NCBI GenBank assembly: GCA_025757645.1
Contig: CP107216.1
Location: 1,301,501-1,365,500, forward strand
DNA from: Clostridiales bacterium
GTDB taxonomy: Bacteria > Bacillota > Clostridia > Oscillospirales > Oscillospiraceae
Length of the DNA: 64,000 bases
Direction of reading: 5' to 3'
Positions 1 through 7,402 of this stretch are shown here, one piece after another. The notes under the pieces are model-generated. The model was not told where the DNA came from. It saw only the letters and a list, made by a program, of their open reading frames with translations, and did not search any database. A program made the translations under genes and the position numbers. Every line of letters starts with the position of its first letter. Within the stretch, counting starts at the first letter, position 1.

Positions 1-197
1 GGCAGCTCAGCCTCCGCTGCGGCGGCAGCCTCGCGCTCGGATGCCTTGCGCGCAGTGTAGCAAGCATCGCACTCATCAAAGTTTGCGGCTGCCCACGCCT
101 CCCAGCCATCCGCCTCGCGGCGGTTGCGGCAGATGTTGGTGCGCGTAAACGTTGCGCCGCAGGTGGCGCAAGTACAGGTTGCAGTTGCTTTTGCCAT
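1..197 (-). CDS. Small phage protein with zinc-ribbon-like cysteines (3' end off window)
   Basis: The reading frame starts MAKATATCTCATCG and continues off the left edge. The start is supported by an AGGAGA ribosome binding site about 10 bases upstream on the minus strand. Two cysteine pairs are visible, CTCATC near residue 8 and CDAC near residue 43, followed by an Ala/Glu-rich helical tail; this spacing suggests one zinc ribbon. Similar short proteins occur in early regions of clostridial phages, usually without known function. It is the second gene downstream of the operator-controlled leftward promoter at 585-613. Confidence 0.7.
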   Translation of the reverse strand, partial: MAKATATCTCATCGATFTRTNICRNRREADGWEAWAAANFDECDACYTARKASEREAAAAAEAEL

Positions 198-253
198 GAT
201 GATTTATCTCCTTTCTTGTGCCGATCTTGTGCCGAATGTGTATCCGCACAAGA

Positions 254-529
254 TTACTCGTCGACCCAGCCCCAGAGGTCAAACCATGTGGTAGGGCAGC
301 TCAGCTTGTACGTGACGCCGGAGCCGGTGGCGTTATACACCTCGTAGTTGGCCTCCATGTAGCACGGCGCGCAGCCGTTGGTGCGGCGAGAGATGTCCGC
401 GAGATCATCGAGCTCCGAGATCGGCTGCTCGGCCTCGAGATACAGTGCGTGCGCCTCGCTTGTGATGGGATCGCGGAGGATCTCCATGTTGTGCTTTGCC
501 TGCAGTGCTTTTGCCTCGTTGCGTGTCAT
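254..529 (-). CDS. Hypothetical phage early protein (91 aa)
   Basis: The chosen start gives a protein beginning MTRNEAKALQAKHN, with AAAGGA about 8 bases upstream; the frame is open 28 codons further but that part overlaps the promoter's transcribed leader. The C-terminal half is acidic and aromatic, with two cysteines (APCYM, LSCPTTWFDLWGW). No family is recognised. It is the first gene behind the leftward operator-controlled promoter, so it is probably an early or lysogeny-region accessory gene. Confidence 0.6.
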   Translation of the reverse strand: MTRNEAKALQAKHNMEILRDPITSEAHALYLEAEQPISELDDLADISRRTNGCAPCYMEANYEVYNATGSGVTYKLSCPTTWFDLWGWVDE

Positions 530-584
530 AGTTTTCGTCCTTTCCGGCCTATCGGCCTGTCGTGTTTCCCCTTTTGATGATTTA

Positions 585-635
585 AGTATACGCTCAATGA
601 GCGCAAATGTCAAGCACTTTTACGCTCAAGCGGCG
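585..635 (-). promoter_or_regulatory. Leftward phage promoter with repressor operator in the spacer
   Basis: On the minus strand TTGACA (613-608) and TATACT (590-585) are separated by exactly 17 bases. The palindrome CGCTCAATGAGCG (591-603) fills most of the spacer. A related half-conserved copy, CGCTCAAGCGGCG, lies at 623-635, about three helical turns away. This is the architecture of a promoter shut off by a dimeric repressor; the repressor is not in the window. Confidence 0.82.
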
Positions 636-909
636 CAAAAGATGAACAAAAAATGAGATAGAAGTTGTGCAAGATTTCGGTTTGATTTCTGCGGCGCCGG
701 ACGCGCCGCGGAAATGAGAACGAAACAGCAAAAACACCTTAATTTTATACGCGCGTGCGTGCGTATCTTTCCGGGCCCTTTAACGGCTAACTTAACTGCG
801 TGCCGCCGAAGAGCGTGAGGAGTTGAAAAACGTCAACCGTGTCGCGGACGCGTGCACGCGATAGCAAATGCGGCCGGGGAAAGCCGGCTGAAAAACGGAG
901 GAAGAAAGG

Positions 910-1668
910 ATGAGAAAGCTGGTGGAGTATCACATCGTGTCCGGTCGCTGTGTCGAGACGCGGCGATGCATCCTGGATGTGTCGTCACGGACGCGCATGG
1001 GCCGCAAGAGCAGATCCAAACGGATCGCCGGCAACAGCAGCGCGAGGAAGATCGCTGCGAACGAGAAAGAGGCAGTCCGCCGTCTGGCGAGGATCATCAA
1101 CTGCAACTTTCGGGCGGGCGACCTGTGGCTGCAGCTCAAGTACAGCGACGAGCGGCTGCCGGAGGATATGGAGGCCGCAAAAAAAGAAGTAAGCAAATTT
1201 TTGCGCAATGTCGGCGGCCGATACCGCAAGGAGACGGGCAAAAGCCTGCGCTATGTGCTGACGACCAGCGACACCGATCCGCGCACAGGCAAAAAGGTGC
1301 GGCTGCACCACCACCTTGTGATGGACCGAGCTGCGTGGGAAGTGGTGACGCGGTACTGGCCGGAGGATCAGTGCGGCTACGTCCTGCTCGACGGCCGGGG
1401 AGACTACACCGGCATCGCGCGCTACATGGTATCCAACGCATGCAAGGACGCACACGCAAAAAAATGGAGCAGCTCGCGCGGATTGGAGAAGCCGATCTAC
1501 ACGGAGCCGGTGATCGTGCGCGACGTGGACGGCATCCAGGCGCCGGAAGGGGCGCTTGTAAAAGAAAAGACGATCATCGACGACGAGGAAACGGGGCTGC
1601 GGTACGGCTATGTCCGAGCTGTCATGCCGGATCGGCCGAGCGCGAAGCGAAAGAGGCTGCGGTTATGA
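910..1668 (+). CDS. G2P/ORF2-type rolling-circle replication-associated protein (HUH-like)
   Basis: This 252-aa protein carries the three blocks of phage G2P/ORF2-type Rep proteins. They are LWLQLKYSDERLP (residues 72-84; family form FLTLTYDDEHLP), a histidine block LHHHLVM (132-138) that would bind the catalytic metal, and IARYMVSNACKD (169-180) with a candidate nucleophile Tyr172. A KKWSSSRGLEKP stretch typical of the family follows. The N-terminus is strongly basic. Rep proteins of this class nick one strand and start rolling-circle replication. GGAGG plus AAAGG precede the ATG. The stop overlaps the next gene (ATGA), placing it in the packaging operon. Confidence 0.78.
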   Translation: MRKLVEYHIVSGRCVETRRCILDVSSRTRMGRKSRSKRIAGNSSARKIAANEKEAVRRLARIINCNFRAGDLWLQLKYSDERLPEDMEAAKKEVSKFLRNVGGRYRKETGKSLRYVLTTSDTDPRTGKKVRLHHHLVMDRAAWEVVTRYWPEDQCGYVLLDGRGDYTGIARYMVSNACKDAHAKKWSSSRGLEKPIYTEPVIVRDVDGIQAPEGALVKEKTIIDDEETGLRYGYVRAVMPDRPSAKRKRLRL

Positions 1669-1934
1669 AGCAGGAATTCAAGCGGCTGCGGAGCGTGAGC
1701 AAGAGCTACGACGAGCAGGGGGCAATCTTTTTCGCGTGCCGAAATTTCGCGCGCCAGCCGAAAAAGACACAGGACAAGATACGACGCTTGTGCGCGGCCG
1801 CGGGGCCGGAATACGCACAGGCGCTGTTGGCGTACCTGACGACGGACATCTCGTGGGAGCGGACATGCATGGATTACGGCCTGAGCCAGGAGACATTGAC
1901 GAGACTGAGGAGGCGATTTTACGATGCGTGGTGA
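1665..1934 (+). CDS. Small phage helix-turn-helix-like protein upstream of terminase
   Basis: This 89-aa basic protein starts inside the stop codon of the Rep gene (ATGA overlap) and ends 11 bases inside terS, so translation is coupled. The C-terminal part (WERTCMDYGLSQETLTRLRRRF) looks like a helix-turn-helix in which a short segment with a GLS turn precedes a basic recognition helix. Phages often place a small late transcription regulator just before terS, and that role is the best guess. No family could be named with confidence. Confidence 0.65.
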   Translation: MKQEFKRLRSVSKSYDEQGAIFFACRNFARQPKKTQDKIRRLCAAAGPEYAQALLAYLTTDISWERTCMDYGLSQETLTRLRRRFYDAW

Positions 1935-2430
1935 CGAGCGGGACGTCTATGACCTGCCGCTGGCGGAGCTGGAGCGGATGCTGACCGAGCAGCAAAAACG
2001 CTTTGTGGCGGAGCTGGAGCGGGACGGGCGGCCGAAGGAGGCGGCGATTCGCGCCGGGTACTCGGCCAAGACAGCAGAGAGCCAGGCGAGCCGGATGCTC
2101 AAGCTGCCGAAGATCGCTGCATACCGCCGGGCGCGGGCCATCGACCTGTACAAGCGGCAGGGGATCACGCCGGAGTGGGTGGGCAACCAGCTGCTGGAGG
2201 TGTACAACCGGTGCATGGAGGCGGTGCCGCACCTGGAGTGGGACCGCGACGAGAAAGCATGGGTGCCGGACGGGACGTGGAATTTTGACGCGAAGGGCGC
2301 ACTGAATGCGCTGGGCAAGATCGGCGAGAGCATGGGCATGTTCCGGCAGGCGCAGAAGCAGGAAGGCGAGACGAGAAAGAGCGTGGAAGAATTCCTGCAG
2401 AGCCTTCCGGATGACGGGAGGGAGTTTTGA
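1924..2430 (+). CDS. terS: Terminase small subunit
   Basis: This 168-aa protein has the Terminase_2 pattern: LTEQQKRFVAEL, then PKEAAIRAGYSAKTAES (an HTH that binds the packaging site), then RMLKLPKI. The C-terminal half is helical and acidic, fitting oligomerisation and terL contact. The gene overlaps the HTH gene upstream and abuts terL through TGAGTG. Its place and length match the family. Confidence 0.9.
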   Translation: MRGDERDVYDLPLAELERMLTEQQKRFVAELERDGRPKEAAIRAGYSAKTAESQASRMLKLPKIAAYRRARAIDLYKRQGITPEWVGNQLLEVYNRCMEAVPHLEWDRDEKAWVPDGTWNFDAKGALNALGKIGESMGMFRQAQKQEGETRKSVEEFLQSLPDDGREF

Positions 2431-4074
2431 GTGATCGATATCCGGAATCCAAAGCAATACTGCGAGCATTTTTTGAAGATCCGCGACAAGAAGGGGAACA
2501 TTATCCCGCTGCGGCTGAAGCCGGCACAGGAGATGCTGTACCGGATCATCAAAGAAGAGCACGATGCCGGGAGGCCCGTGCGTCTCATCATCCTGAAGGG
2601 GCGGCAGCTGGGCACCAGCACGGAGGTGGAGGGACTGTTTTTCGCGGACGCTGCGACGCGCGCAAACGTCTTTACGCTGATCGTGGCGCACGTGGAGGAC
2701 GCGACGACGAACCTGTTCAACATGAACAAACTCTTCTACGACAATCTGCCGCCGGAGATCAAACCGATGCTGAAGGCCAGCAACGCGCAGGAGCTGGTGT
2801 TTGAAAATCCGACGAAGGATCCCGTGGAGAAAAAACGCAATCCGGGGCTGCGCAGCCGCATCCGATGCGTGACGGCGGGGAGCCGCGGCGTGGGCCGATC
2901 GTTCACGCTGCGGAACGTGCACTGCTCGGAAAGTGCATTCTGGCCGAATATGACGGAAAACATGCTGGGCATCCTGCAGGCCGTGCCGGACGACAAGGAC
3001 ACGTGCGTGGTGATGGAGAGCACGGCGAACGGATACAACGAGTTCAAGACGTTTTGGGACGGCGCGGTGTCGGGCGAAAACGCATTCCGGCCGGTGTTTT
3101 TGGCGTGGTATCTCGACCCGGACTATCGGCGGCCGGTGCCGCCGGGAACGGAATGGGCAGAGGATGAGAAGCAGATGCGCGCAGACTATGGGCTGGACGA
3201 CGAGCAGCTGCAATGGCGGCGCTGGTGCATCAAGGCAAACTGCGGAGGCGACGTGCAGAAATTCCGGCAGGAGTACCCGAGTAATCCGCAGGAGGCGTTT
3301 TTGTTCACGGGCCGGCCGTTTTTCGACAACGAAAGCCTGGAGCGGCTGCGGGAGCGGGCGCCGGAGCCGAAGCACATCGGCTATTTTACATACACCGAAG
3401 CGGCCGACGGGAAACCGGAGAACGTGGCGTGGCGCGAGGACAAGAACGGGTATGTGCGCATATGGCAGGAGCCGGAGGACGGCCACCCGTATGTGGCCGG
3501 ATGCGACACGGCGGGGGACGGCAGCGACCGGTTCACGGCGTTCCTGATCGACAACGCGGGCGGATGGCAATGTGCAGAGCTGCAAAAGGATCTGAGCGAG
3601 CCGGCATACGCGCGGCAGCTATACTGCCTGGGGCGGTACTACAACGGCGCGCTGCTGGCGGTGGAAATCAACTTTTCGACATACGTCGAATTGAAGCTGG
3701 AAGAGTGGGCATATCCCAACCTGTACCGCAGGAAACGATTCGATAAAAAGGCGGCCAAGCTGATGGACGCAAACGGATGGCGGACGGACAAAAGCACGCG
3801 GCCGGTGGCGCTGGCCAACCTGTGGAGCGTGATGGACGAGGTGCCGGAGCTGGTGCGAAGCAAGTGGACGCTTGGCGAGATGATGGTATTCGCCCGCAAC
3901 GAACACGACCGGCCGGAGGCGATGGCCGGAGAGCACGACGACCTGGTGATGGCGGCAGCGATCTGCCACATGGCGCGGGAGCAGGGGCGCCAGACGGTGG
4001 ACGAGCGGCCGGAGGAAAAGCGCGAGAAGCTGATCGTGCAGCTGGAACACAGAAAACGGCGGAAGATGCTATGA
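2431..4074 (+). CDS. terL: Terminase large subunit (packaging ATPase/nuclease)
   Basis: This 547-aa protein starts at GTG, directly after the terS stop, with GGGAGGGAG upstream. The ATPase domain shows a Walker-A-like KGRQLGTST (residues 56-64) of the lysine-displaced phage type and a Walker-B/catalytic segment NVHCSESAFW. The nuclease domain begins at AGCDTAGDGSDRFTAF and keeps AVEINFSTY and EHDDLVMAAA, which supply acidic metal ligands. The protein powers DNA packaging at the portal and cuts genome ends. A terminator follows at 4092-4125. Confidence 0.95.
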   Translation: MIDIRNPKQYCEHFLKIRDKKGNIIPLRLKPAQEMLYRIIKEEHDAGRPVRLIILKGRQLGTSTEVEGLFFADAATRANVFTLIVAHVEDATTNLFNMNKLFYDNLPPEIKPMLKASNAQELVFENPTKDPVEKKRNPGLRSRIRCVTAGSRGVGRSFTLRNVHCSESAFWPNMTENMLGILQAVPDDKDTCVVMESTANGYNEFKTFWDGAVSGENAFRPVFLAWYLDPDYRRPVPPGTEWAEDEKQMRADYGLDDEQLQWRRWCIKANCGGDVQKFRQEYPSNPQEAFLFTGRPFFDNESLERLRERAPEPKHIGYFTYTEAADGKPENVAWREDKNGYVRIWQEPEDGHPYVAGCDTAGDGSDRFTAFLIDNAGGWQCAELQKDLSEPAYARQLYCLGRYYNGALLAVEINFSTYVELKLEEWAYPNLYRRKRFDKKAAKLMDANGWRTDKSTRPVALANLWSVMDEVPELVRSKWTLGEMMVFARNEHDRPEAMAGEHDDLVMAAAICHMAREQGRQTVDERPEEKREKLIVQLEHRKRRKML

Positions 4075-4091
4075 TAGCGAAAACAACCGCG

Positions 4092-4125
4092 AGCGGCTTG
4101 CAGAAAATGCGAGCCGCTGTTTTTA
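4092..4125 (+). terminator. Intrinsic terminator after terL
   Basis: An 11-bp stem (4092-4102 with 4108-4118, one G-U pair) with loop GAAAA is followed by GTTTTTA. It separates the packaging genes from the capsid genes and may set their relative expression. Confidence 0.7.
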
Positions 4126-4245
4126 TGCGTGTGCAAAAAGCTGACGAAATCCCGAGGGGGTGCGCGATGTACGATGGGGACAGGCTGGGGGAGACCTATG
4201 CCAAATTCGCGGCCGCGGCGGACACCGGCGAACGAAAGGATCACC

Positions 4246-5061
4246 ATGGACAACGAAAACCCGATCACTGACGCAATCGACGAGACCGAAGTGCAGGACG
4301 GCGGGGAAGCCGGGAACGAAGACCGGCAGGAGCAGGCGGAGACGGAAGGCGGCGCGGCCGAAAGCGCGGAAGAACCCGGCGACGGCGACCGGGGCCGGAA
4401 GCAGACGCACGAGCTCAACGCGGCGGCGAAGGCCGCACGCAAGCAGGCGGAACGGGAAACCGAGGAACGGATGCGCAGGAAGTTCGACGAGGAAATCGCG
4501 GCGACGGGCATCCCGAACCCGTATACCGGGAAGCCGTTTGGCAGTTGGAAGGAATTCCAGGACTATTCCAAGCGTTTTCACGACGAGCAGATCCGGCAGC
4601 GGGCACAGGACGAGCAGCGCACCGAAGAGGATATCCGGCGGGAGGATGAGGACAAACGCCTCGCCGCGCAGAAGCGAGCGGAGCTGCAGGAGCAGGCCGA
4701 CGCGAAGAAGCGGGAGGACGAACGGCGCGCGTTCATCATGGCGGACGCGAAGGCGTTCATGGAGAAATTCCCGAAGGTCGACCTGCAGAAACTGGACGAG
4801 AACAAAAAGTTCCGCCGGTTTTGCGGGAAACGCTACGGCGTGGAGCCGCTGGCCGACCTGTATCAGGACTATCTGGACCTCGTCGGCTCGGTGGCGGAGG
4901 AAACGGCCGCGAAAGCGAGCAGCCGCAATGCGCGCGGCGCCGGCAACGGCACGGGCTCGACCGGGGGCGGCCTGACCGCGGAGCAGCGCGAGACGCTCGA
5001 GGCGTGGAACCGCAACAATCCGGAGCTGAAAATGACGGAAAAAGAGTTCCTGGAACGCTGA
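4246..5061 (+). CDS. Capsid scaffolding protein
   Basis: This 271-aa protein is very rich in Glu, Lys, Arg and Gln. It has an acidic disordered N-terminus (about residues 1-70), a long predicted coiled coil (about 70-170), a Gly/Ser linker, and a short C-terminal helix TAEQRETLEAWNRNNP. This is the layout of podovirus scaffold proteins, which organise capsid assembly and leave or are degraded before maturation. The start MDNENPIT has GAAAGGATC upstream; longer in-frame starts lack a ribosome binding site. It sits between terL and the capsid genes, as expected. Confidence 0.82.
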   Translation: MDNENPITDAIDETEVQDGGEAGNEDRQEQAETEGGAAESAEEPGDGDRGRKQTHELNAAAKAARKQAERETEERMRRKFDEEIAATGIPNPYTGKPFGSWKEFQDYSKRFHDEQIRQRAQDEQRTEEDIRREDEDKRLAAQKRAELQEQADAKKREDERRAFIMADAKAFMEKFPKVDLQKLDENKKFRRFCGKRYGVEPLADLYQDYLDLVGSVAEETAAKASSRNARGAGNGTGSTGGGLTAEQRETLEAWNRNNPELKMTEKEFLER

Positions 5062-5075
5062 AAGGAGAAAAACAC

Positions 5076-5726
5076 ATGAGAGCATACCAGAACGTGGACG
5101 GCGGCTTTACCTTCGGCGTCCACGAGTACGACATTGCAAAGACGACCGCGATCAAGGCCGGGCAGGTCGTGAAGCTGAGCGAGGGCCTCGTCGTGGCGGC
5201 GACGGCTGCCGAGACCGGCGCGATCCTTGGCGTGGCGAAGGAAAACCACAGCGGCGCCGAGGATGCGATCAACCCGCGCAGCAACGGCACGAAGATCCTC
5301 GTGTACGACGACCCGGGCATGATCATGCGCTGCAAGGCACCGGTGATGGCCGCGACCAGCGGCAGCGCGACGACCTTTGTCAGCACTGACCTTGCGACGC
5401 TGGCGGACGACGACCTGAACGGCGGCTACATCGTGCTGGTCGAAAAAGGCGCGAGCAGCACCAACACCGACGAGCTTGGCAGTGTGCGCCGCATCACCGA
5501 CTTTACGGCGACGAGCAAGACGCTCACGACCGCGAGCGGCGGCACCATCTGCGAGGGCGACAAGTACATGATCTTCCCGCCGCTGATGTTTGCCAAGGGC
5601 AACTTCGACGCGGACATTCAGGCGCTGGTGCTGACGGCGACGGCGGCGCTGCCGGTGAAGGTCGTGCAGATCGACCTCGTGCACGGCGAGATCGGACTCG
5701 TGGCGAAGAGCCACGCACTGAGATAA
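5076..5726 (+). CDS. Putative head decoration / structural cement protein
   Basis: This 216-aa beta-rich protein has a capsid-cement-like N-terminal half: TAIKAGQVVKLSEGLVVAAT is followed by GAILGVAKEN, resembling decoration proteins that sit on the capsid surface. It lies between scaffold and major capsid genes, with AAAGGAG well spaced before the ATG. No catalytic motif is visible. The role rests on position and fold-like composition; a different minor capsid role is possible. Confidence 0.68.
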   Translation: MRAYQNVDGGFTFGVHEYDIAKTTAIKAGQVVKLSEGLVVAATAAETGAILGVAKENHSGAEDAINPRSNGTKILVYDDPGMIMRCKAPVMAATSGSATTFVSTDLATLADDDLNGGYIVLVEKGASSTNTDELGSVRRITDFTATSKTLTTASGGTICEGDKYMIFPPLMFAKGNFDADIQALVLTATAALPVKVVQIDLVHGEIGLVAKSHALR

Positions 5727-5738
5727 GGGGGAAGCAAA

Positions 5739-6680
5739 ATGGACCAGGCATGGAAAACTGACCTTTACAAGTTTGTGGGCAAATCCTTTGACTTTGCCTA
5801 TGCAAACCGACTCAACAAGCTGCTCGCCATCATGGGCGAGGAGAACAGCAGCAGCGTGGACTTCGAGCTGACCGGCACGGGCGGCTACGGCGAACTGCGC
5901 GAATACACCGGCGAGCTGAACAAAGGCGATATGAAGCGCGGCTTTAAGACCATCATCACGCCGGGCGAGTTCTCGCTGACGATCCCGGTCGGCTACAAGC
6001 AGGCCAAGATCGACAAGACGGGCGAGTGCAAAAAGGTGGGCAAGCGCCTCGGCGACTCGGCCGCGATGACCGTGTACACCCACGCGCTGCGCATGTTCGG
6101 CAACGCATTCAACTCAGATTATGCCGGCGGCGACGGCAAGGCGTGGGCTGCGACTGACCACCCGTGCGCCAGCAAGGGCAGCCAGGGCCGCAAGTACATC
6201 GCCGACCCGGAGGCCGGCACGTACAGCAACCTGATCAAAAAGGCGCTGAGCGTAGATGCCATCACGGAGGCACAGACGGTCGGCGGCAAGCTGCTGACGC
6301 CGGACGGCCTGCCGTTTCTGGCCGACTACAACACGCTGCTGGTCAGCCCCGACCTCGAGGCCGAGGCAAAGAAGATCTGCGGCGACGGCGCGAAGCTGCG
6401 CCCGACCGGCAACCCGGCAGACGACACGAACGCGGCCAACCCGCTGTATGACCTGCACTACATGGTCATCGGCGGCGGCGCGCTGGGCTTTGCGAAAAAG
6501 CAGTGGGCGATCTGCGACGCAACCCTGATGAAGGAACTGTGCAAGATCGTGTACATCACGCGGCCGACCGTGTTCGACAACGGCGACACCGACCCGCTGA
6601 AGGAAAACTTCACGGGCTACGTCGATTTCGGCCTGGGCTGGGGCGACGCGAGACAGATTATCTTCTCGAACCCGGCCTGA
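5739..6680 (+). CDS. Major capsid protein
   Basis: This 313-aa protein lies directly after the decoration gene, with AAGGGGGAAGC before the ATG. It opens with a helical arm (WKTDLYKFVGKSFDFAYANR), then has the mixed alpha/beta content and spacing of HK97-fold capsid proteins. Segments include ITPGEFSLTIPVGYKQAKI, a Gly-rich central loop with TDHPCAS, and LPFLADYNTLLVSPDLEAEA, typical of the axial domain. It would form the procapsid shell around the preceding scaffold. No cleavage protease gene is seen nearby. Confidence 0.88.
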   Translation: MDQAWKTDLYKFVGKSFDFAYANRLNKLLAIMGEENSSSVDFELTGTGGYGELREYTGELNKGDMKRGFKTIITPGEFSLTIPVGYKQAKIDKTGECKKVGKRLGDSAAMTVYTHALRMFGNAFNSDYAGGDGKAWAATDHPCASKGSQGRKYIADPEAGTYSNLIKKALSVDAITEAQTVGGKLLTPDGLPFLADYNTLLVSPDLEAEAKKICGDGAKLRPTGNPADDTNAANPLYDLHYMVIGGGALGFAKKQWAICDATLMKELCKIVYITRPTVFDNGDTDPLKENFTGYVDFGLGWGDARQIIFSNPA

Positions 6681-6696
6681 CATAGAGACAACCAAA

Positions 6697-6724
6697 GCCG
6701 CCGGGCGCAGACGCGCCCGACGGC
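6697..6724 (+). other. Stem-loop after the capsid gene
   Basis: GCCGCCGGGCGC (6697-6708) pairs with GCGCCCGACGGC (6713-6724) with one mismatch and a 4-base loop. There is no T-tract, so it is more likely to stabilise or process the abundant capsid mRNA than to terminate it. Confidence 0.5.
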
Positions 6725-6746
6725 GCTGCCGTATACGGAGGGACGC

Positions 6747-6836
6747 ATGAAGAAGCAGAAACAGCAGCCGGCGAAGGGCAAGCGCATGACCTATGCCGAA
6801 GCCGTGCAGAGGATCAAGCGGGGCAAGAAGAAATGA
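6747..6836 (+). CDS. Very small basic phage protein (29 aa)
   Basis: The frame begins MKKQKQQPAKGKRM and ends RGKKK. ACGGAGGG precedes the ATG, and the stop overlaps the next start (ATGA), so it looks translated and coupled. A third of its residues are lysine or arginine. Basic micro-proteins at this place in phage heads can be minor DNA-binding or head-completion proteins, but no function is assigned here. Confidence 0.6.
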   Translation: MKKQKQQPAKGKRMTYAEAVQRIKRGKKK

Positions 6837-7399
6837 CGCTGGGCGAAGGGAAGAAGAAAGTCTATGAGCTGCTGGATGAATACTCCTCGGGCGGCGAGCT
6901 GACAGAGGACAAGGACATCGAGCTGAAGCTGGCGGACTTTTTCGACATCGCGCAAAAGCGCGTGGCCATGGTCAAGCGCATTGTCGCCGTGAAGACGATC
7001 AACCGCACGGCCGGGAAGACGGAATACAGCATGCCGGGGAACTTCGGCGGGCTGTACCGCGTGTGGCGCGACGGGAAGGTCACGGGGAAATACCGCTGGA
7101 AGGGAAGCAAGATCGTGATCCCAGAGCGGGACGCGGCCGGGACGATTGAGGTGGAATACTTCAAGATCCCGGAGACAATCGGCGCGGAGACGACCGACGA
7201 CACGGAATTCGAGGTGGCGGAGGACGCTGCGCAGGCCATGCCGTTTTTCGTGGCGGCGCAGCATCTGTTTCCGGATCTGGTGGTGGATTACTCGGCATAC
7301 ATGAACCAGTTCGAGCGGATGCTGCAATCTCTGGACACGCGCATTCCGGGAAGCGCAAGCGGCGGCGGTGTGACAAACAGCTTTTACAGGGGGGCTTAA
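6833..7399 (+). CDS. Head-tail adaptor / connector protein
   Basis: This 188-aa protein is translation-coupled to the 29-aa gene by an ATGA overlap. It starts with a helical MTLGEGKKKVYELLDEYS segment, has a beta-rich middle with GKTEYSMPGNFGGLYRVWR, and ends in helices plus a Gly/Ser tail. Length, order and composition fit podovirus head-completion adaptors of the P22 gp4 kind that bind under the portal. The portal itself is encoded two genes later, which is unusual. Confidence 0.68.
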   Translation: MTLGEGKKKVYELLDEYSSGGELTEDKDIELKLADFFDIAQKRVAMVKRIVAVKTINRTAGKTEYSMPGNFGGLYRVWRDGKVTGKYRWKGSKIVIPERDAAGTIEVEYFKIPETIGAETTDDTEFEVAEDAAQAMPFFVAAQHLFPDLVVDYSAYMNQFERMLQSLDTRIPGSASGGGVTNSFYRGA

Positions 7400-7402
7400 C
7401 CA

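Noticed and set aside
657..909. A gene before the Rep gene
   Set aside because: No frame in this 250-base stretch has a start with a ribosome binding site; it is more likely a leader, origin or nick-site region.
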